From the NCBI GenBank assembly GCA_964641545.1, contig CAZXLT010000004.1:1-62628 (forward strand): DNA of 62,628 nucleotides. Reading direction: 5' to 3'. A program made the position numbers and the translations under genes. Positions 1 to 8,693 of this stretch are shown here, in pieces; the stretch's first letter is position 1, and each line of letters opens with the position of its first letter. The notes below the pieces were generated by a model, which had not been told where the DNA came from, ran no database searches, and was given only the letters and a program-made list of their open reading frames with translations. The stretch comes from CAZXLT01 sp964641545 (GTDB taxonomy: Bacteria > Patescibacteriota > Saccharimonadia > Saccharimonadales > AWTP1-31).

Positions 1-65
1 CTAAACTCACCAAGTTGGTTCCTCTTCCGCAAAAACCATTCCCGCTTTATGCGGGGTAAACGCAA
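1..65 (-). other. Possible 5' end of a gene leaving the window
   Basis: On the minus strand a frame is open from a TTG at 65 to the window edge (about 21 codons, rich in Arg and Lys, beginning MRLPRIKREWF). It is preceded in frame by a stop at 84-86. The plus strand also shows a small hairpin here (CCCGC-ttatt-like loop-GCGGG, about 43-57). Either the start of a basic protein or part of a structured RNA would fit; too little is present to decide. Confidence 0.2.
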
Positions 66-128
66 AACCTGCGCAACGATTCCCTAAAACAAGAAAACAA
101 CAGGGGTGATTGTATCATATCTTTGAAC

Positions 129-159
129 AAAAAAACAGCGCCGTGATTTTGCGGCGCTG
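129..159 (-). terminator. Rho-independent terminator of the vWA/DUF11 surface gene
   Basis: Perfect 8-bp stem CAGCGCCG/CGGCGCTG (136-143 with 152-159) with an 8-nt loop. On the minus strand it is followed by seven T residues. It lies 19 bases past the stop of the surface-protein gene. Confidence 0.9.
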
Positions 160-177
160 CTGCTGTTTATGTGAGTA

Positions 178-3100
178 TTAGTTTTCTGATTTTCGTGGAG
201 CCAGACCAAGTAGTGCGATGAGCAGTGTCATGCTGACGACTGAGATTGCTGTGAGCACTTTTGCGTAGCTTTGACCGGTCTCTGCAAGCACTGCCGGTGT
301 GCTGGCGGCAAGGACTTTGCCAATGCTTAGGCTGTGGCTGTCCTGAGCGCAAACTGGGTCACGCTCTTCTTTTGGTTGGTCGATGATGATATTCTCGAGA
401 CGGTACAGAATGATCTCTTCGTCCTCTTCGGCTTCATACCCACAAGCCTTTACTGTGTTGTCGACATTTGCTGTTTGGTTGGCAGGGATCGTGTAGTTGG
501 CTTTGTACACCCACGTTTCTGTTAGGTCGAGTTGGTCATTCAGGTTAGTGTCACCAGATACATAATTTGCGCTACCGGTGATTGAATCAACAACTGTAAG
601 CTCACCAACTGGCACGTCTCCTGTATTGGTCACGGTAAACGTGTACGTTACAGTGCTTCCTGCGAGTGCGGATGCTGGACCATCCTTCACAGCCTTGATT
701 GAGGCGTGGAGGACATCAAGCGTATGTGTGTCGGTGTCGGTAACTGTAGTGTCGTCGCAATCCGTACCACTTGCTGTAACTGTATTCGTTACATCTGCAG
801 ACTGCTGGGTAGGGATTGTGTACGTTGCCGTGCAATATGTTGACTCGCCTGGATCAAGCTCCGTGTCTCCGCAAAGTTCGTTTTCGGCAATGTCGTCGTC
901 GATACCTACATTCTTTAGTTTAGTATCACCAGTGTTGGTTACGGTGAAGTTGTAGACAACTACATCGCCTTCATGGGCAGTTGCTGGTCCACTCTTTTCA
1001 ACCTGAATACTTGGATGAGGAATATCGTTGTTTATGATGGTGCAGTACTTGGTTTCACCAAGTGCAATTGTGCCTGTACAGCCACCACTCCTTGTCTGCG
1101 TATATCCTTCGTGCTCTAATTCGTCTACATTGTAGCTGCCTTCATTCAAACCAACTGACACATAGCTGCTGCTGCCAGGAAAGTTTGGTAGGCTGGCTGA
1201 ATTTCCTGAGACTACCATCGTGAAGTCACTTGCAGTTCTCGTTCCGCTATTGTCGTTGATAACGACTTTCTTTACTTTGAGCTTGGGCTGAATAGCTTGG
1301 TTATTGACTGTGCAGTTGGCGTCACCGTCAAGACTTAGCAGCAAGCTGATGATCCCTTTATCGTACGTACAATCACCGGATACTCCAGTGAACTGGTAGC
1401 CTGCTTGTTGATTTTCTGAGATGACGTGTACACCTGCATCAAACTGAGTTGCAACACCGTGGGTTACTGAGTTGCCATCTACGAATAGAGGAAACGCGGT
1501 TGGAGCGAGGGGAGTTCCATATGGGTTTGAAACGCTCTTGTTAACAGTAATCTTACCGGCTTGGTCATCGTTTGTGATAGTGCAGACTACGGTTTGGTTA
1601 GCGCCCAGAACAACTGGGTGTGCAACAACTTGGTCATTAGCTTGGTCGACACATTTAAGTTCGGTTTGGGTGTAACCGCTTTTAACACCTTCGCTTACAG
1701 AGTATGTTCCGGTTGGCAGTGAATAGCTGGTGCCGCTCGCGGAGCCAGAAGCCGGGCTGCCACTTACATCACTGGCACCTTGCTTTACATGGAGAGTAAA
1801 ATCATCTGCCGTTGCAGTCCCACCATTGTTATTTACGACCTTCTTTTTAACTTTCAGGGTACCGGTGTCGCGTGCATTACACAGTGTTATTTCGGCTGTT
1901 TGGTTTGCGGTTACGCTAACGGCAACTGGCAAGGTTGTGCCTTGGGGGTTGCTGCACGACTGTTGTGCGCTGTTTGCCGTTGGGTACCAGCCTGTGAAGT
2001 GGTAGCCTGCAATATTATTTTCGCTTACGTTGTGGTTGCCTGTTGAGGCATTGCTGACGGTCGAACCCATAGTATTCGACCCAGATCCATCAAGTGCCCA
2101 GCGGAAACCGAGGTTGTTAGCTTCGGTGTTGCCTCCCTCGTAGATGCCGTTACCATCAGCATCAACTTGCTTGTTAACTTTTACTGAGCCTTTGCTTGGC
2201 TTGTTAATGAACACGCACGATACGATATTTTCATTCGCCACGCTGACACCAACTACGCTATTTCCTTGTACTGAACCATTGCTTGCAGCACCATCACAAC
2301 TAGCATAGATAAGGTCGTAGCCAGCTTGAGGTGTCTCGTTAACACTATATGTTCCGGCGTCAACTTTGACGGCTACAGTTTGACCGCTTACGCCAGTAAC
2401 AGCTGGTGCTGGGTTGCTTGGGGTTCCATTGATATCGAATGTCCAGTTTTGACCAGGTGTTTGGTCTCCCTTGGTGTTGAGGTCGCCATCTTGGTCGATA
2501 ATTTTCTTTGTCGTAATGGTGCCACCACACGTTTGCTTGGCGAAGGTTGCAAGATCGTCCGCAAGTTCGTCAAATTCTGAGGTAATGACATCTGAGGTTA
2601 GAACATTACCAGTGTTGACATTTGGTCCGGAAATAGCTTGCAAGCGAGTGGTAGTTGAAAAACCAATGCCTAGAGCAAGAATACGGCTCCCACCACTTTT
2701 AATGCTGTCAGCTTGTGTTACTGCGGGCGCCAGATGGGCGTTTGGCTGATCATTATCAAATGGACCTGCAGAGCTGATGGTTGGGTCACCATCAGAAGCA
2801 AAGAGTATAAGGTTTGGGTTGGTGCGATTTGGTAAAGTGCTGTTAGCTTTGATGAGGCCATCTTCCCAGTTTGTGTACTGAGGGTTAGGGGAGATGGGTG
2901 TATTAGGAATGCCATTGATAGCAGCATTTACGGTGGCAGTATTAGCGGTAAAACCTTGCAGTACGCTTGCGCTAGTTCCAAAAGAAGTAACCGAAAATTG
3001 AGTTGGCGTACCAGCCAGCGCATTAGTAAAGTCGGTCATGGCTGACTTCATTTGGGTTAACTCGCCGTTATTAATGCTGGATGAGCGATCAATAACAATA

Positions 3101-3303
3101 GCGATGTCAAGACCGCAGGACTGAGTTAGTGTTGGATTTGCAACCGGCTGATTTACTGCAGCATGCGCTGTTGCTGGATTTAGCAACAATGCTAGGGGAG
3201 CAAATGTTTGAATCCCTACAAAAGCAGCTGCTACTGCTGCACTCTTAGCTCGTTTAAGAAAGCTCCGTACTTTCGATGAGCGTTTATAATTTGCACGCAC
3301 CAT
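178..3303 (-). CDS. Surface protein: vWA domain, SpaA-like repeats, two DUF11 domains, LAETG tail
   Basis: A 1041-residue exported protein, probably an adhesin or pilin-like surface component. The N-terminus is basic, then hydrophobic, with a likely signal cleavage at AHA-AV near residue 48. A von Willebrand A domain follows with an intact MIDAS motif (D72-R-S74-S-S76). About five Cna-B/prealbumin-like modules come next, each beginning with a Val/Lys-rich strand such as GSVKVNK or GTLKVKK. Two DUF11-type modules (NFTVTNTGD, TFTVTNTGD) precede the tail. The C-terminus is LAETG, a hydrophobic stretch and a basic end (PRKSEN), the layout of a sortase sorting signal. The start has AGGAGG 6 nt upstream. 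Modular architecture and tail are clear; the ligand is unknown. Confidence 0.85.
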   Translation of the reverse strand: MVRANYKRSSKVRSFLKRAKSAAVAAAFVGIQTFAPLALLLNPATAHAAVNQPVANPTLTQSCGLDIAIVIDRSSSINNGELTQMKSAMTDFTNALAGTPTQFSVTSFGTSASVLQGFTANTATVNAAINGIPNTPISPNPQYTNWEDGLIKANSTLPNRTNPNLILFASDGDPTISSAGPFDNDQPNAHLAPAVTQADSIKSGGSRILALGIGFSTTTRLQAISGPNVNTGNVLTSDVITSEFDELADDLATFAKQTCGGTITTKKIIDQDGDLNTKGDQTPGQNWTFDINGTPSNPAPAVTGVSGQTVAVKVDAGTYSVNETPQAGYDLIYASCDGAASNGSVQGNSVVGVSVANENIVSCVFINKPSKGSVKVNKQVDADGNGIYEGGNTEANNLGFRWALDGSGSNTMGSTVSNASTGNHNVSENNIAGYHFTGWYPTANSAQQSCSNPQGTTLPVAVSVTANQTAEITLCNARDTGTLKVKKKVVNNNGGTATADDFTLHVKQGASDVSGSPASGSASGTSYSLPTGTYSVSEGVKSGYTQTELKCVDQANDQVVAHPVVLGANQTVVCTITNDDQAGKITVNKSVSNPYGTPLAPTAFPLFVDGNSVTHGVATQFDAGVHVISENQQAGYQFTGVSGDCTYDKGIISLLLSLDGDANCTVNNQAIQPKLKVKKVVINDNSGTRTASDFTMVVSGNSASLPNFPGSSSYVSVGLNEGSYNVDELEHEGYTQTRSGGCTGTIALGETKYCTIINNDIPHPSIQVEKSGPATAHEGDVVVYNFTVTNTGDTKLKNVGIDDDIAENELCGDTELDPGESTYCTATYTIPTQQSADVTNTVTASGTDCDDTTVTDTDTHTLDVLHASIKAVKDGPASALAGSTVTYTFTVTNTGDVPVGELTVVDSITGSANYVSGDTNLNDQLDLTETWVYKANYTIPANQTANVDNTVKACGYEAEEDEEIILYRLENIIIDQPKEERDPVCAQDSHSLSIGKVLAASTPAVLAETGQSYAKVLTAISVVSMTLLIALLGLAPRKSEN

Positions 3304-3405
3304 ACCAACCTCCTGTTATTTCGTAAATAAACCCTATAAGTTCAATATCCCACCTAGTTGGCAAAAAAGCAAGTATTATTGTTTGATAAGCTTAAGCGTA
3401 TTCTA

Positions 3406-4923
3406 TTAGATCTCATGCAACAGCGTGATATTTGCACCCAGCTTGTTTAAGCGGTTGGCAAGGTCTTCGTATCCACGATTAATAGAATAAACGTTTCGCA
3501 ACATAGAGACCCCCGGTGCAGCTAGCATGCCGATGAGTAGTAAAACAGCTGGACGGAGAGCAGGAGGGCATACAATATCGGCGGCGACAAATTTAGTCGG
3601 ACCATCCACAAAAGCGCGGTGTGGGTCTGCTAAGGTCACGTTTACATTCAACTTGCGTAACTCCGTGTAGTACAGCGCGCGTTCTTCGTAGACCCAGTCG
3701 TGAATAAGCGTTCGACCTTTGGCAACGGCGGCGATAGGTACAAAGTACGGAAGGTTATCTATGTTAACCCCTGGAAAAGGACGGGCATAGATTTTTTCGT
3801 CTAAGGCTACCAGTTCACCATTGTGTTTGTGAATAGTAATGTCGCATAAGTTGGTGTGTCCGTTTTCTGCCTTGTAAGGTTTACTTTGTGTAACCTTCAG
3901 CCCCATTTTCCTTAATTTCAGCAGCTCAAGTTCTACAAACTCAATCGGACTTCGCTTGATAGTCAGTTCAGAGTTGGTTGCAACAGCAGCGGCAATAAAC
4001 GTCATAGATTCTATTGGGTCTTCGCTCGGCGCATAGGTGATGTTCTTTTTGATTTCCTTTACGCCGGTGACGCGTAGGGTGCTGGTTCCTACACCTTCAA
4101 TCTTTACGCCTAGCCGACGCAGGAAGAAGCATACATCCTGAACCATGTAGTTGGCGCTGGCCATTTTAATAATAATTTCCTTGTCAAAGCGTGCTGCTGC
4201 CATCAGTAGGTTCTCGGTTGTCGTATCGCCCGATTCGTACAGGATAATCTCGGGTGTGTGTTTCTTGTTGACGGTTACATTGTAGTGGCCGGTCTTGGCA
4301 ACAATATTTACGCCAAGCTCTTCCAGGGCGAATAGATGGGGCTGTACTGTGCGCGTACCGAGCTTACAGCCACCTGCATAAGGTATTTTGAATTCATCGA
4401 ATAGATGCATTAGTGGTCCAAGCATCATCAGTACGCTTCGGGTCTTGCGTGCAGCAACTTTATTCATCTTGTCCAGTTCAAGCTTTGCTGGCGGCTTAAT
4501 TTCTAGGTCATCACCAACCCATTTAACATGAACGCCGACGCTAATGAGCACTTCGATAATGCGATTTACTTCCTCGATACGGGGCATTTGTTTTAGTCGG
4601 GTTGTCCCTTTGTTTAACAGAGATGCAAACAACAAAGCAACGGCTGCGTTTTTTGAAACTTTTGTGTCGATGCTTCCTTTGAGCTCATGACCACCTTCAA
4701 CACGGAAGTTAAGAGAACTCCCGGATATATTAATAATAGGCTTGTTTAATACATCACTAATGCGTCCAAGGGTTTCCAGGCTAAGATTCTGTTTGCCATG
4801 TTCAATACGGTTGACCGCTGATTGACTGGTGTGGAGCAGGTGCGCAAAAGCAGCTTGCGTGAGGCCTCTCTCTTGTCGTATCTGATAAATTAATTGACCA
4901 ATTTTTTCGTTGGTTGTTGCCAT
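3406..4923 (-). CDS. murA: HTH-MurA fusion: UDP-GlcNAc 1-carboxyvinyltransferase with N-terminal XRE domain
   Basis: MurA transfers enolpyruvate from PEP to UDP-GlcNAc, the first committed step of peptidoglycan synthesis in the cytoplasm. Residues 1-65 form a Cro/C1-type helix-turn-helix (QERGLTQAAFAHLLHTSQSAV). Residues about 70-505 are the EPSP-synthase-fold enzyme. The substrate Lys/Asn pair is K91-N92 and the catalytic cysteine, target of fosfomycin in the family, is present (GGCKLG, C186). MurA is normally about 420 residues, so the extra 70 residues are the fused DNA-binding domain. The join is a continuous frame with no sign of a frameshift. The promoter carries a palindrome, so autoregulation is plausible but inferred. 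Confidence 0.92.
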   Translation of the reverse strand: MATTNEKIGQLIYQIRQERGLTQAAFAHLLHTSQSAVNRIEHGKQNLSLETLGRISDVLNKPIINISGSSLNFRVEGGHELKGSIDTKVSKNAAVALLFASLLNKGTTRLKQMPRIEEVNRIIEVLISVGVHVKWVGDDLEIKPPAKLELDKMNKVAARKTRSVLMMLGPLMHLFDEFKIPYAGGCKLGTRTVQPHLFALEELGVNIVAKTGHYNVTVNKKHTPEIILYESGDTTTENLLMAAARFDKEIIIKMASANYMVQDVCFFLRRLGVKIEGVGTSTLRVTGVKEIKKNITYAPSEDPIESMTFIAAAVATNSELTIKRSPIEFVELELLKLRKMGLKVTQSKPYKAENGHTNLCDITIHKHNGELVALDEKIYARPFPGVNIDNLPYFVPIAAVAKGRTLIHDWVYEERALYYTELRKLNVNVTLADPHRAFVDGPTKFVAADIVCPPALRPAVLLLIGMLAAPGVSMLRNVYSINRGYEDLANRLNKLGANITLLHEI

Positions 4924-4932
4924 GTAACAACA

Positions 4933-4960
4933 ATTATATCCCGCATGATATACCAGTCAA
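4933..4960 (-). promoter_or_regulatory. Leaderless promoter of HTH-murA with embedded palindrome
   Basis: Minus strand TTGACT (4955-4960), 16-bp spacer, TATAAT (4933-4938), then only 9 nt to ATG. The inverted repeat TATATC-n6-GATATA (4935-4952) fills the spacer and overlaps the -10, a natural place for a repressor. There is no Shine-Dalgarno in the 9 nt. Confidence 0.75.
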
Positions 4961-4994
4961 GCTAAAAAAGCATAAGAAATTTACAGTTTTTTGT

Positions 4995-5060
4995 CTGCTA
5001 CAATAAGGTCATGATCTAACTTTTTCTACTTTAAACGGCAAAAGTTATTAGATTTGGGAG
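4995..5060 (+). promoter_or_regulatory. glyA promoter and leader hairpin
   Basis: An extended -10 (TGCTACAAT, hexamer at 4999-5004) predicts a transcript start near 5011. The roughly 55-nt leader begins almost at once with a hairpin, 5014-5053: ATCTAA/TTAGAT and CTTTT/AAAAG with a 3-nt bulge. The ribosome site GGGAG (5056-5060) follows directly. A regulatory role is inferred; it does not match a folate riboswitch that I recognise. Confidence 0.45.
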
Positions 5061-5066
5061 AAGAAC

Positions 5067-6326
5067 ATGAAGGACAAAACGATTGAGGAGTTAATTAAGG
5101 CCGAGGCTAAACGACAAGCCGAAGGCTTGGAAATGATTCCGAGTGAAAACCACACATCGGCGGACGTATTGGCGGCGCTCGGCTCACGTCTGACTGACAA
5201 ATATTCCGAAGGATATCCCGGTCAACGCTATTACGGAGGGTGTGAAGTTGTTGATAAGGTTGAGAATCTGGCACGGGACCGGGCAAAAAAATTATTTGGC
5301 GTAACACATGCCAATGTTCAGCCATACTCTGGAAGTCCGGCAAATCAAGCGATTTATTTTGCTCTCGTTGACCCGGGCGATACGGTCATGGGGATGAGCT
5401 TGTTTTACGGCGGCCACATGACGCACGGTCTAAAGGTCAATTTTTCGGGTACCTTGTACCGCTCTGTACAGTACACAACCAACAAAGATGGATTCATGGA
5501 TTACGATGCGATTGCAACTTTAGCGCAGAAAGAAAAACCAAAGCTAATCGTGGCAGGTACCACTGCCTACCCACGCATTATTGACTGGAAAAAACTCCGC
5601 GTTATTGCTGACTCGGTGGGTGCATTTTTAGCTGCAGATATTTCCCATATTACCGGGCTAATTATTGCGGGCGTACATCCTGCTCCGTTTGGAATTGCTG
5701 ATGTTACTATGACAACCACGCATAAAACTTTACGTGGTCCACGTGGTGCGTTATTGCTGGCAAACGGTTTACCGTCGAACCCGCTCAAGAAACCAGAGCG
5801 AACTGCAGAAAACATTCCATCACTACTTGATAGAGCAATTATCCCAGGGCTTCAAGGTGGACCACATAATCACCAGACAGCCGCAATCGCTGTTGCTTTG
5901 CAAGAAGCATCGCAGCCGGAATTTAAAGAATACGGAAAACAAATTGCAAAGAATGCCAAGAAGCTATCCAAAGAGCTCATGAATCGTGGGTACAATCTTG
6001 TCACCGGAGGAACGGACAATCACCTGATGGTTGTTGATCTGACCAACAAAAATCTGAGTGGCAAAGAGGGCGAAACCGCATTAGGTAAGGCTGGCATTAC
6101 GGTCAATAAGAATACGGTGCCGTTTGACCCCCGTTCCCCATATGATCCAAGTGGTGTCCGGCTCGGAACACCAGCTCTAACAACCCGTGGTATGAAAGAA
6201 CCAGAGATGATTATGGTCGCAGATTGGATCGATCAGGCGCTGAGTGCTTCTACAAACGAAAAAATGCTCGCTAAAATTCATAACGAAATCAAGGCATTTG
6301 CTGCAAAATTCCCGCTACCTTCCTAG
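5067..6326 (+). CDS. glyA: Serine hydroxymethyltransferase
   Basis: GlyA interconverts serine plus tetrahydrofolate with glycine plus 5,10-methylene-tetrahydrofolate, using PLP in the cytoplasm. At 419 residues it is the usual length. Family signatures are intact: SENHTS near residue 27, the glycine-rich GYPGQRYYGG, and the PLP-binding lysine in TTTHKTLRGPRG (K220). The start has GGGAG 6 nt upstream. It is monocistronic, and its stop overlaps the stop of the convergent gene at 6323 by 4 nt. Together with folD, folC and the reductase elsewhere in the window it supplies a minimal one-carbon cycle. Confidence 0.97.
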   Translation: MKDKTIEELIKAEAKRQAEGLEMIPSENHTSADVLAALGSRLTDKYSEGYPGQRYYGGCEVVDKVENLARDRAKKLFGVTHANVQPYSGSPANQAIYFALVDPGDTVMGMSLFYGGHMTHGLKVNFSGTLYRSVQYTTNKDGFMDYDAIATLAQKEKPKLIVAGTTAYPRIIDWKKLRVIADSVGAFLAADISHITGLIIAGVHPAPFGIADVTMTTTHKTLRGPRGALLLANGLPSNPLKKPERTAENIPSLLDRAIIPGLQGGPHNHQTAAIAVALQEASQPEFKEYGKQIAKNAKKLSKELMNRGYNLVTGGTDNHLMVVDLTNKNLSGKEGETALGKAGITVNKNTVPFDPRSPYDPSGVRLGTPALTTRGMKEPEMIMVADWIDQALSASTNEKMLAKIHNEIKAFAAKFPLPS

Positions 6327-6850
6327 GTGATTCCAAATAGACCAAGTGAAAAGCCTTTGCTGAGACCTTGCTTGGGTTTTGGCGGCATGCCAAAATTGAC
6401 AAGCGTGCGCACGTCCTGAAAAAGGACGTCACGAAAAACGCGCATTGCACCGATCGCGACACCATCATCTTCAAGGCGATCACGTAAAGCAAGCTCGGAT
6501 AACCCGGTCAACACAAAAGGATGCTCAAACTCACGCATGCCGGTAATTTCTAGCATTCGTTGACGTCTTGATTCCTGCTCGACAGCTACTGTATCGGCGA
6601 GTACTGAAGCGCGAAGTGATGTGTCTGCATCCCAGCATAATATTTCGGATGCAACGGCTTCAACACCTGTTGCGAGCACACCCGCTCTTTTCCGGACCAC
6701 ATCGTAAGCAGTAGGCTTGTCGTTACTTACTGTAAAAAATGTAACCGAATCAAAAAACTCCCCACGGGGAGCTTCAAGCCCGGCAATTGCTTGAGCGACG
6801 TCAGCAGAGAGAATAGTAGGGTCAATGGCTCTCTCTGGCACCGACAACAT
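6323..6850 (-). CDS. Conserved-looking protein of unknown function, 175 aa
   Basis: I do not recognise a family. The protein is soluble, mixed alpha/beta in appearance, with segments such as TFFTVSNDKPTAYDVVRKRAG and a Gly-rich C-terminus (GLSKGFSLGLFGIT). The frame stays open upstream to 6919, but an excellent promoter lies inside that extension (TTGGCA-N17-TACAAT, then 7 nt), so I place the start at ATG 6850. The longer reading would add a spurious hydrophobic leader. The gene converges on glyA with a 4-nt overlap. Confidence 0.6.
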   Translation of the reverse strand: MLSVPERAIDPTILSADVAQAIAGLEAPRGEFFDSVTFFTVSNDKPTAYDVVRKRAGVLATGVEAVASEILCWDADTSLRASVLADTVAVEQESRRQRMLEITGMREFEHPFVLTGLSELALRDRLEDDGVAIGAMRVFRDVLFQDVRTLVNFGMPPKPKQGLSKGFSLGLFGIT

Positions 6851-6857
6851 AAGCACG

Positions 6858-6886
6858 ATTGTACGTCTGTTTTGCCAGCCTGCCAA
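6858..6886 (-). promoter_or_regulatory. Leaderless promoter for the 6323-6850 gene
   Basis: Minus strand TTGGCA (6881-6886), 17-bp spacer, TACAAT (6858-6863), 7 nt to ATG 6850. Decides the start codon of that gene. Confidence 0.7.
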
Positions 6887-7032
6887 GAAACTTACCAAAA
6901 ATAACAACAAGAGCAGCACAGGGTGTTCAAACCTACGTTCGGTTGATTCCGTCTCGCGAATCCTTTACGCATGCTAGGGCTTTGTTAAGAGGTGATGAGA
7001 CCAGAAGCATATACCAATTACATGCCAGCCAA

Positions 7033-8058
7033 TTAAGCTGTCTCAGGTTCTTGTACTAGCTTAATTTCAAACTTTTCTTCCACCTGTTGTTGAATGAACT
7101 TCTTAAATTTCAGTAAATCTTTCGTACTTTTAGCACGCTCATTTACGAGCACCAGCGGTTGCAGATGCCAGGTTGCCATGCCGGTTTTCTTATCGTGATA
7201 GTCCTTTAATCCTGCTTGCTCAATAAGCCACGCGGCAGAAATCTTATACTTATTATCTTGTGTCTTCCAATTCGGAGCACCGGGGTGTTTTTTTATAAAT
7301 CCTTTGAAGAACGAAATAGAAACAATTGGATTTGCAAAGAATGAACCGGTATTGGCAACCTTGGCGGGGTCTGGAAGCTTTGATGTACGGATCGCTATAA
7401 CTACCTGACGAAGTACCTTTGGTGTAACCACCTGAATTTTATGGTCATGTAAGTACTGCGACACTGCAAGGTAGTACGGTGGTCGTGGGTTTATGCGTGA
7501 TAGCAAAAACGTAAGTTCAACGATTAAAAATCTGTTTTTATCCTTGGTTTTAAATCTGCTGGTACGATAACCAAACTCACAGTCTTCAGCATTAATTGTT
7601 ACGAAACGTTCGTGCTCAGTGTCGTATGCCTCTAGGCTCACGAGGGTTTGTGACATGTCTTGACCATATGCACCAACATTTTGGATTGGTGTAGCCCCGG
7701 CCGTTCCGGGAATAAGACTTAGTGCCTCAATACCATGTAGACCTGCGGCAACTGTTCGTTGTACGCACTCGTCCCAGTTCTCTCCTGCCCCCATAGTAAC
7801 GTAGCTGTAGTGTTCGTCTTCGGGTACTATCTTAAAGCCGCTGATTCTATTGACGATAACAAGTCCTGCAAATCCATCATCGGTCCATATGATATTACTC
7901 CCGTTGCCGATAACTTTGACAGGTAGTTTCTGCTCTTTGGCCCACTGTACTGCGTTGGTGAGTTCATGCTTATCACCAGCCTCAACCAAATGTTTAGCTT
8001 TGCCCCCCAGACGCATTGTGGAATGTTGTGTAAGTGGTACGCCGTTTTTAACCCTCAT
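7033..8058 (-). CDS. murB: UDP-N-acetylenolpyruvoylglucosamine reductase
   Basis: MurB reduces UDP-GlcNAc-enolpyruvate to UDP-MurNAc with FAD and NADPH, directly after MurA. The 341-residue protein has the FAD-binding signatures HSTMRLGGKA, GNGSNIIWTDDGF and LIPGTAGATPIQNVGAYGQ, the substrate region FGYRTSRFK, and the catalytic-serine region NTGSFFANP. It is the type I form with the intact loop. A TATACT hexamer (8067-8072) sits 8 nt before the ATG, so the mRNA is probably leaderless. The gene is transcribed divergently from the HTH gene at 8124. Confidence 0.95.
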   Translation of the reverse strand: MRVKNGVPLTQHSTMRLGGKAKHLVEAGDKHELTNAVQWAKEQKLPVKVIGNGSNIIWTDDGFAGLVIVNRISGFKIVPEDEHYSYVTMGAGENWDECVQRTVAAGLHGIEALSLIPGTAGATPIQNVGAYGQDMSQTLVSLEAYDTEHERFVTINAEDCEFGYRTSRFKTKDKNRFLIVELTFLLSRINPRPPYYLAVSQYLHDHKIQVVTPKVLRQVVIAIRTSKLPDPAKVANTGSFFANPIVSISFFKGFIKKHPGAPNWKTQDNKYKISAAWLIEQAGLKDYHDKKTGMATWHLQPLVLVNERAKSTKDLLKFKKFIQQQVEEKFEIKLVQEPETA

Positions 8059-8087
8059 GCTTATATAGTATACGTGAAAATTTCGGC

Positions 8088-8117
8088 TTGCACTGTTTGC
8101 AGTTTGGGAGGTAATAT
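8088..8117 (+). promoter_or_regulatory. Promoter of the HTH/DUF3467-like gene
   Basis: TTGCAC (8088-8093), 18-bp spacer, TAATAT (8112-8117), 6 nt to ATG 8124. GGGAGG at 8105-8110 lies upstream of the -10, so it would not be transcribed if this promoter is used. Confidence 0.55.
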
Positions 8118-8123
8118 TGTGTC

Positions 8124-8693
8124 ATGAACAGGGAGAAAGCCTCACGCCGGCCGTATCGTCAACTGGGCAGCAAGCTTCGTTCAGTGCGTGAGCGACAGAA
8201 ACAAAGCGTTGCGGAAGTGTCTGGTGCTGTTGAAATAGACAATGCATTACTGGAAAAAATTGAGTTAGGGCATGAACGCCCCAGCGAGGATATCCTGATG
8301 CTAATTATTAGCTACTTTGACATTAAAGAAGATGAGGCTGCTGTGTTATGGCAACTCGCTGGCTACAACGAAGAGCCTGGGCAGGATGAAGCAAAGACAA
8401 CGTTTGAGCTCAATCAACCTGTTGCCATGCTCATGCCAGTTGATTTACGAATTGTATATTCAGATATGGTGCATGTGGCGGTTAATAAATTTGGCGTGGT
8501 TATGAATTTTATGCAAAGTGGCGGCAAAGGAAGCCAGCCGCTCGCTATATCACGGATTGGTATGAGCAAAGAGCACGCCCAAAGCGTTGCTGATCTTTTG
8601 CAACAGTCGCTCTATCCTGAGCCGAATACACCGAAAGCTCTGCCTGGGCCTTCGGAAAAAAGAGCTAAGAGACGTCACGACAATGGTTCTTAG
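8124..8693 (+). CDS. XRE-family regulator with DUF3467-like C-terminal domain
   Basis: A 189-residue protein. Residues about 10-75 form an HTH_XRE domain (LRSVRERQKQSVAEVSG, then an acidic second half). The C-terminal half resembles DUF3467: DLRIVYSDMVHVAVNKFGVVMNF and the closing ISRIGMSKEHAQSVADLL helix. The DUF3467 role is unknown. The tail is basic (KRAKRRHDNGS). The next gene starts inside this one, suggesting a small operon with the membrane protein at 8683 and perhaps the permease-like gene at 9218. Confidence 0.75.
   Translation: MNREKASRRPYRQLGSKLRSVRERQKQSVAEVSGAVEIDNALLEKIELGHERPSEDILMLIISYFDIKEDEAAVLWQLAGYNEEPGQDEAKTTFELNQPVAMLMPVDLRIVYSDMVHVAVNKFGVVMNFMQSGGKGSQPLAISRIGMSKEHAQSVADLLQQSLYPEPNTPKALPGPSEKRAKRRHDNGS

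Noticed and set aside
6851..6919. Hydrophobic N-terminal extension of the 175-aa protein
   Set aside because: A TTGGCA-N17-TACAAT promoter lies inside it, 7 nt before an internal ATG.
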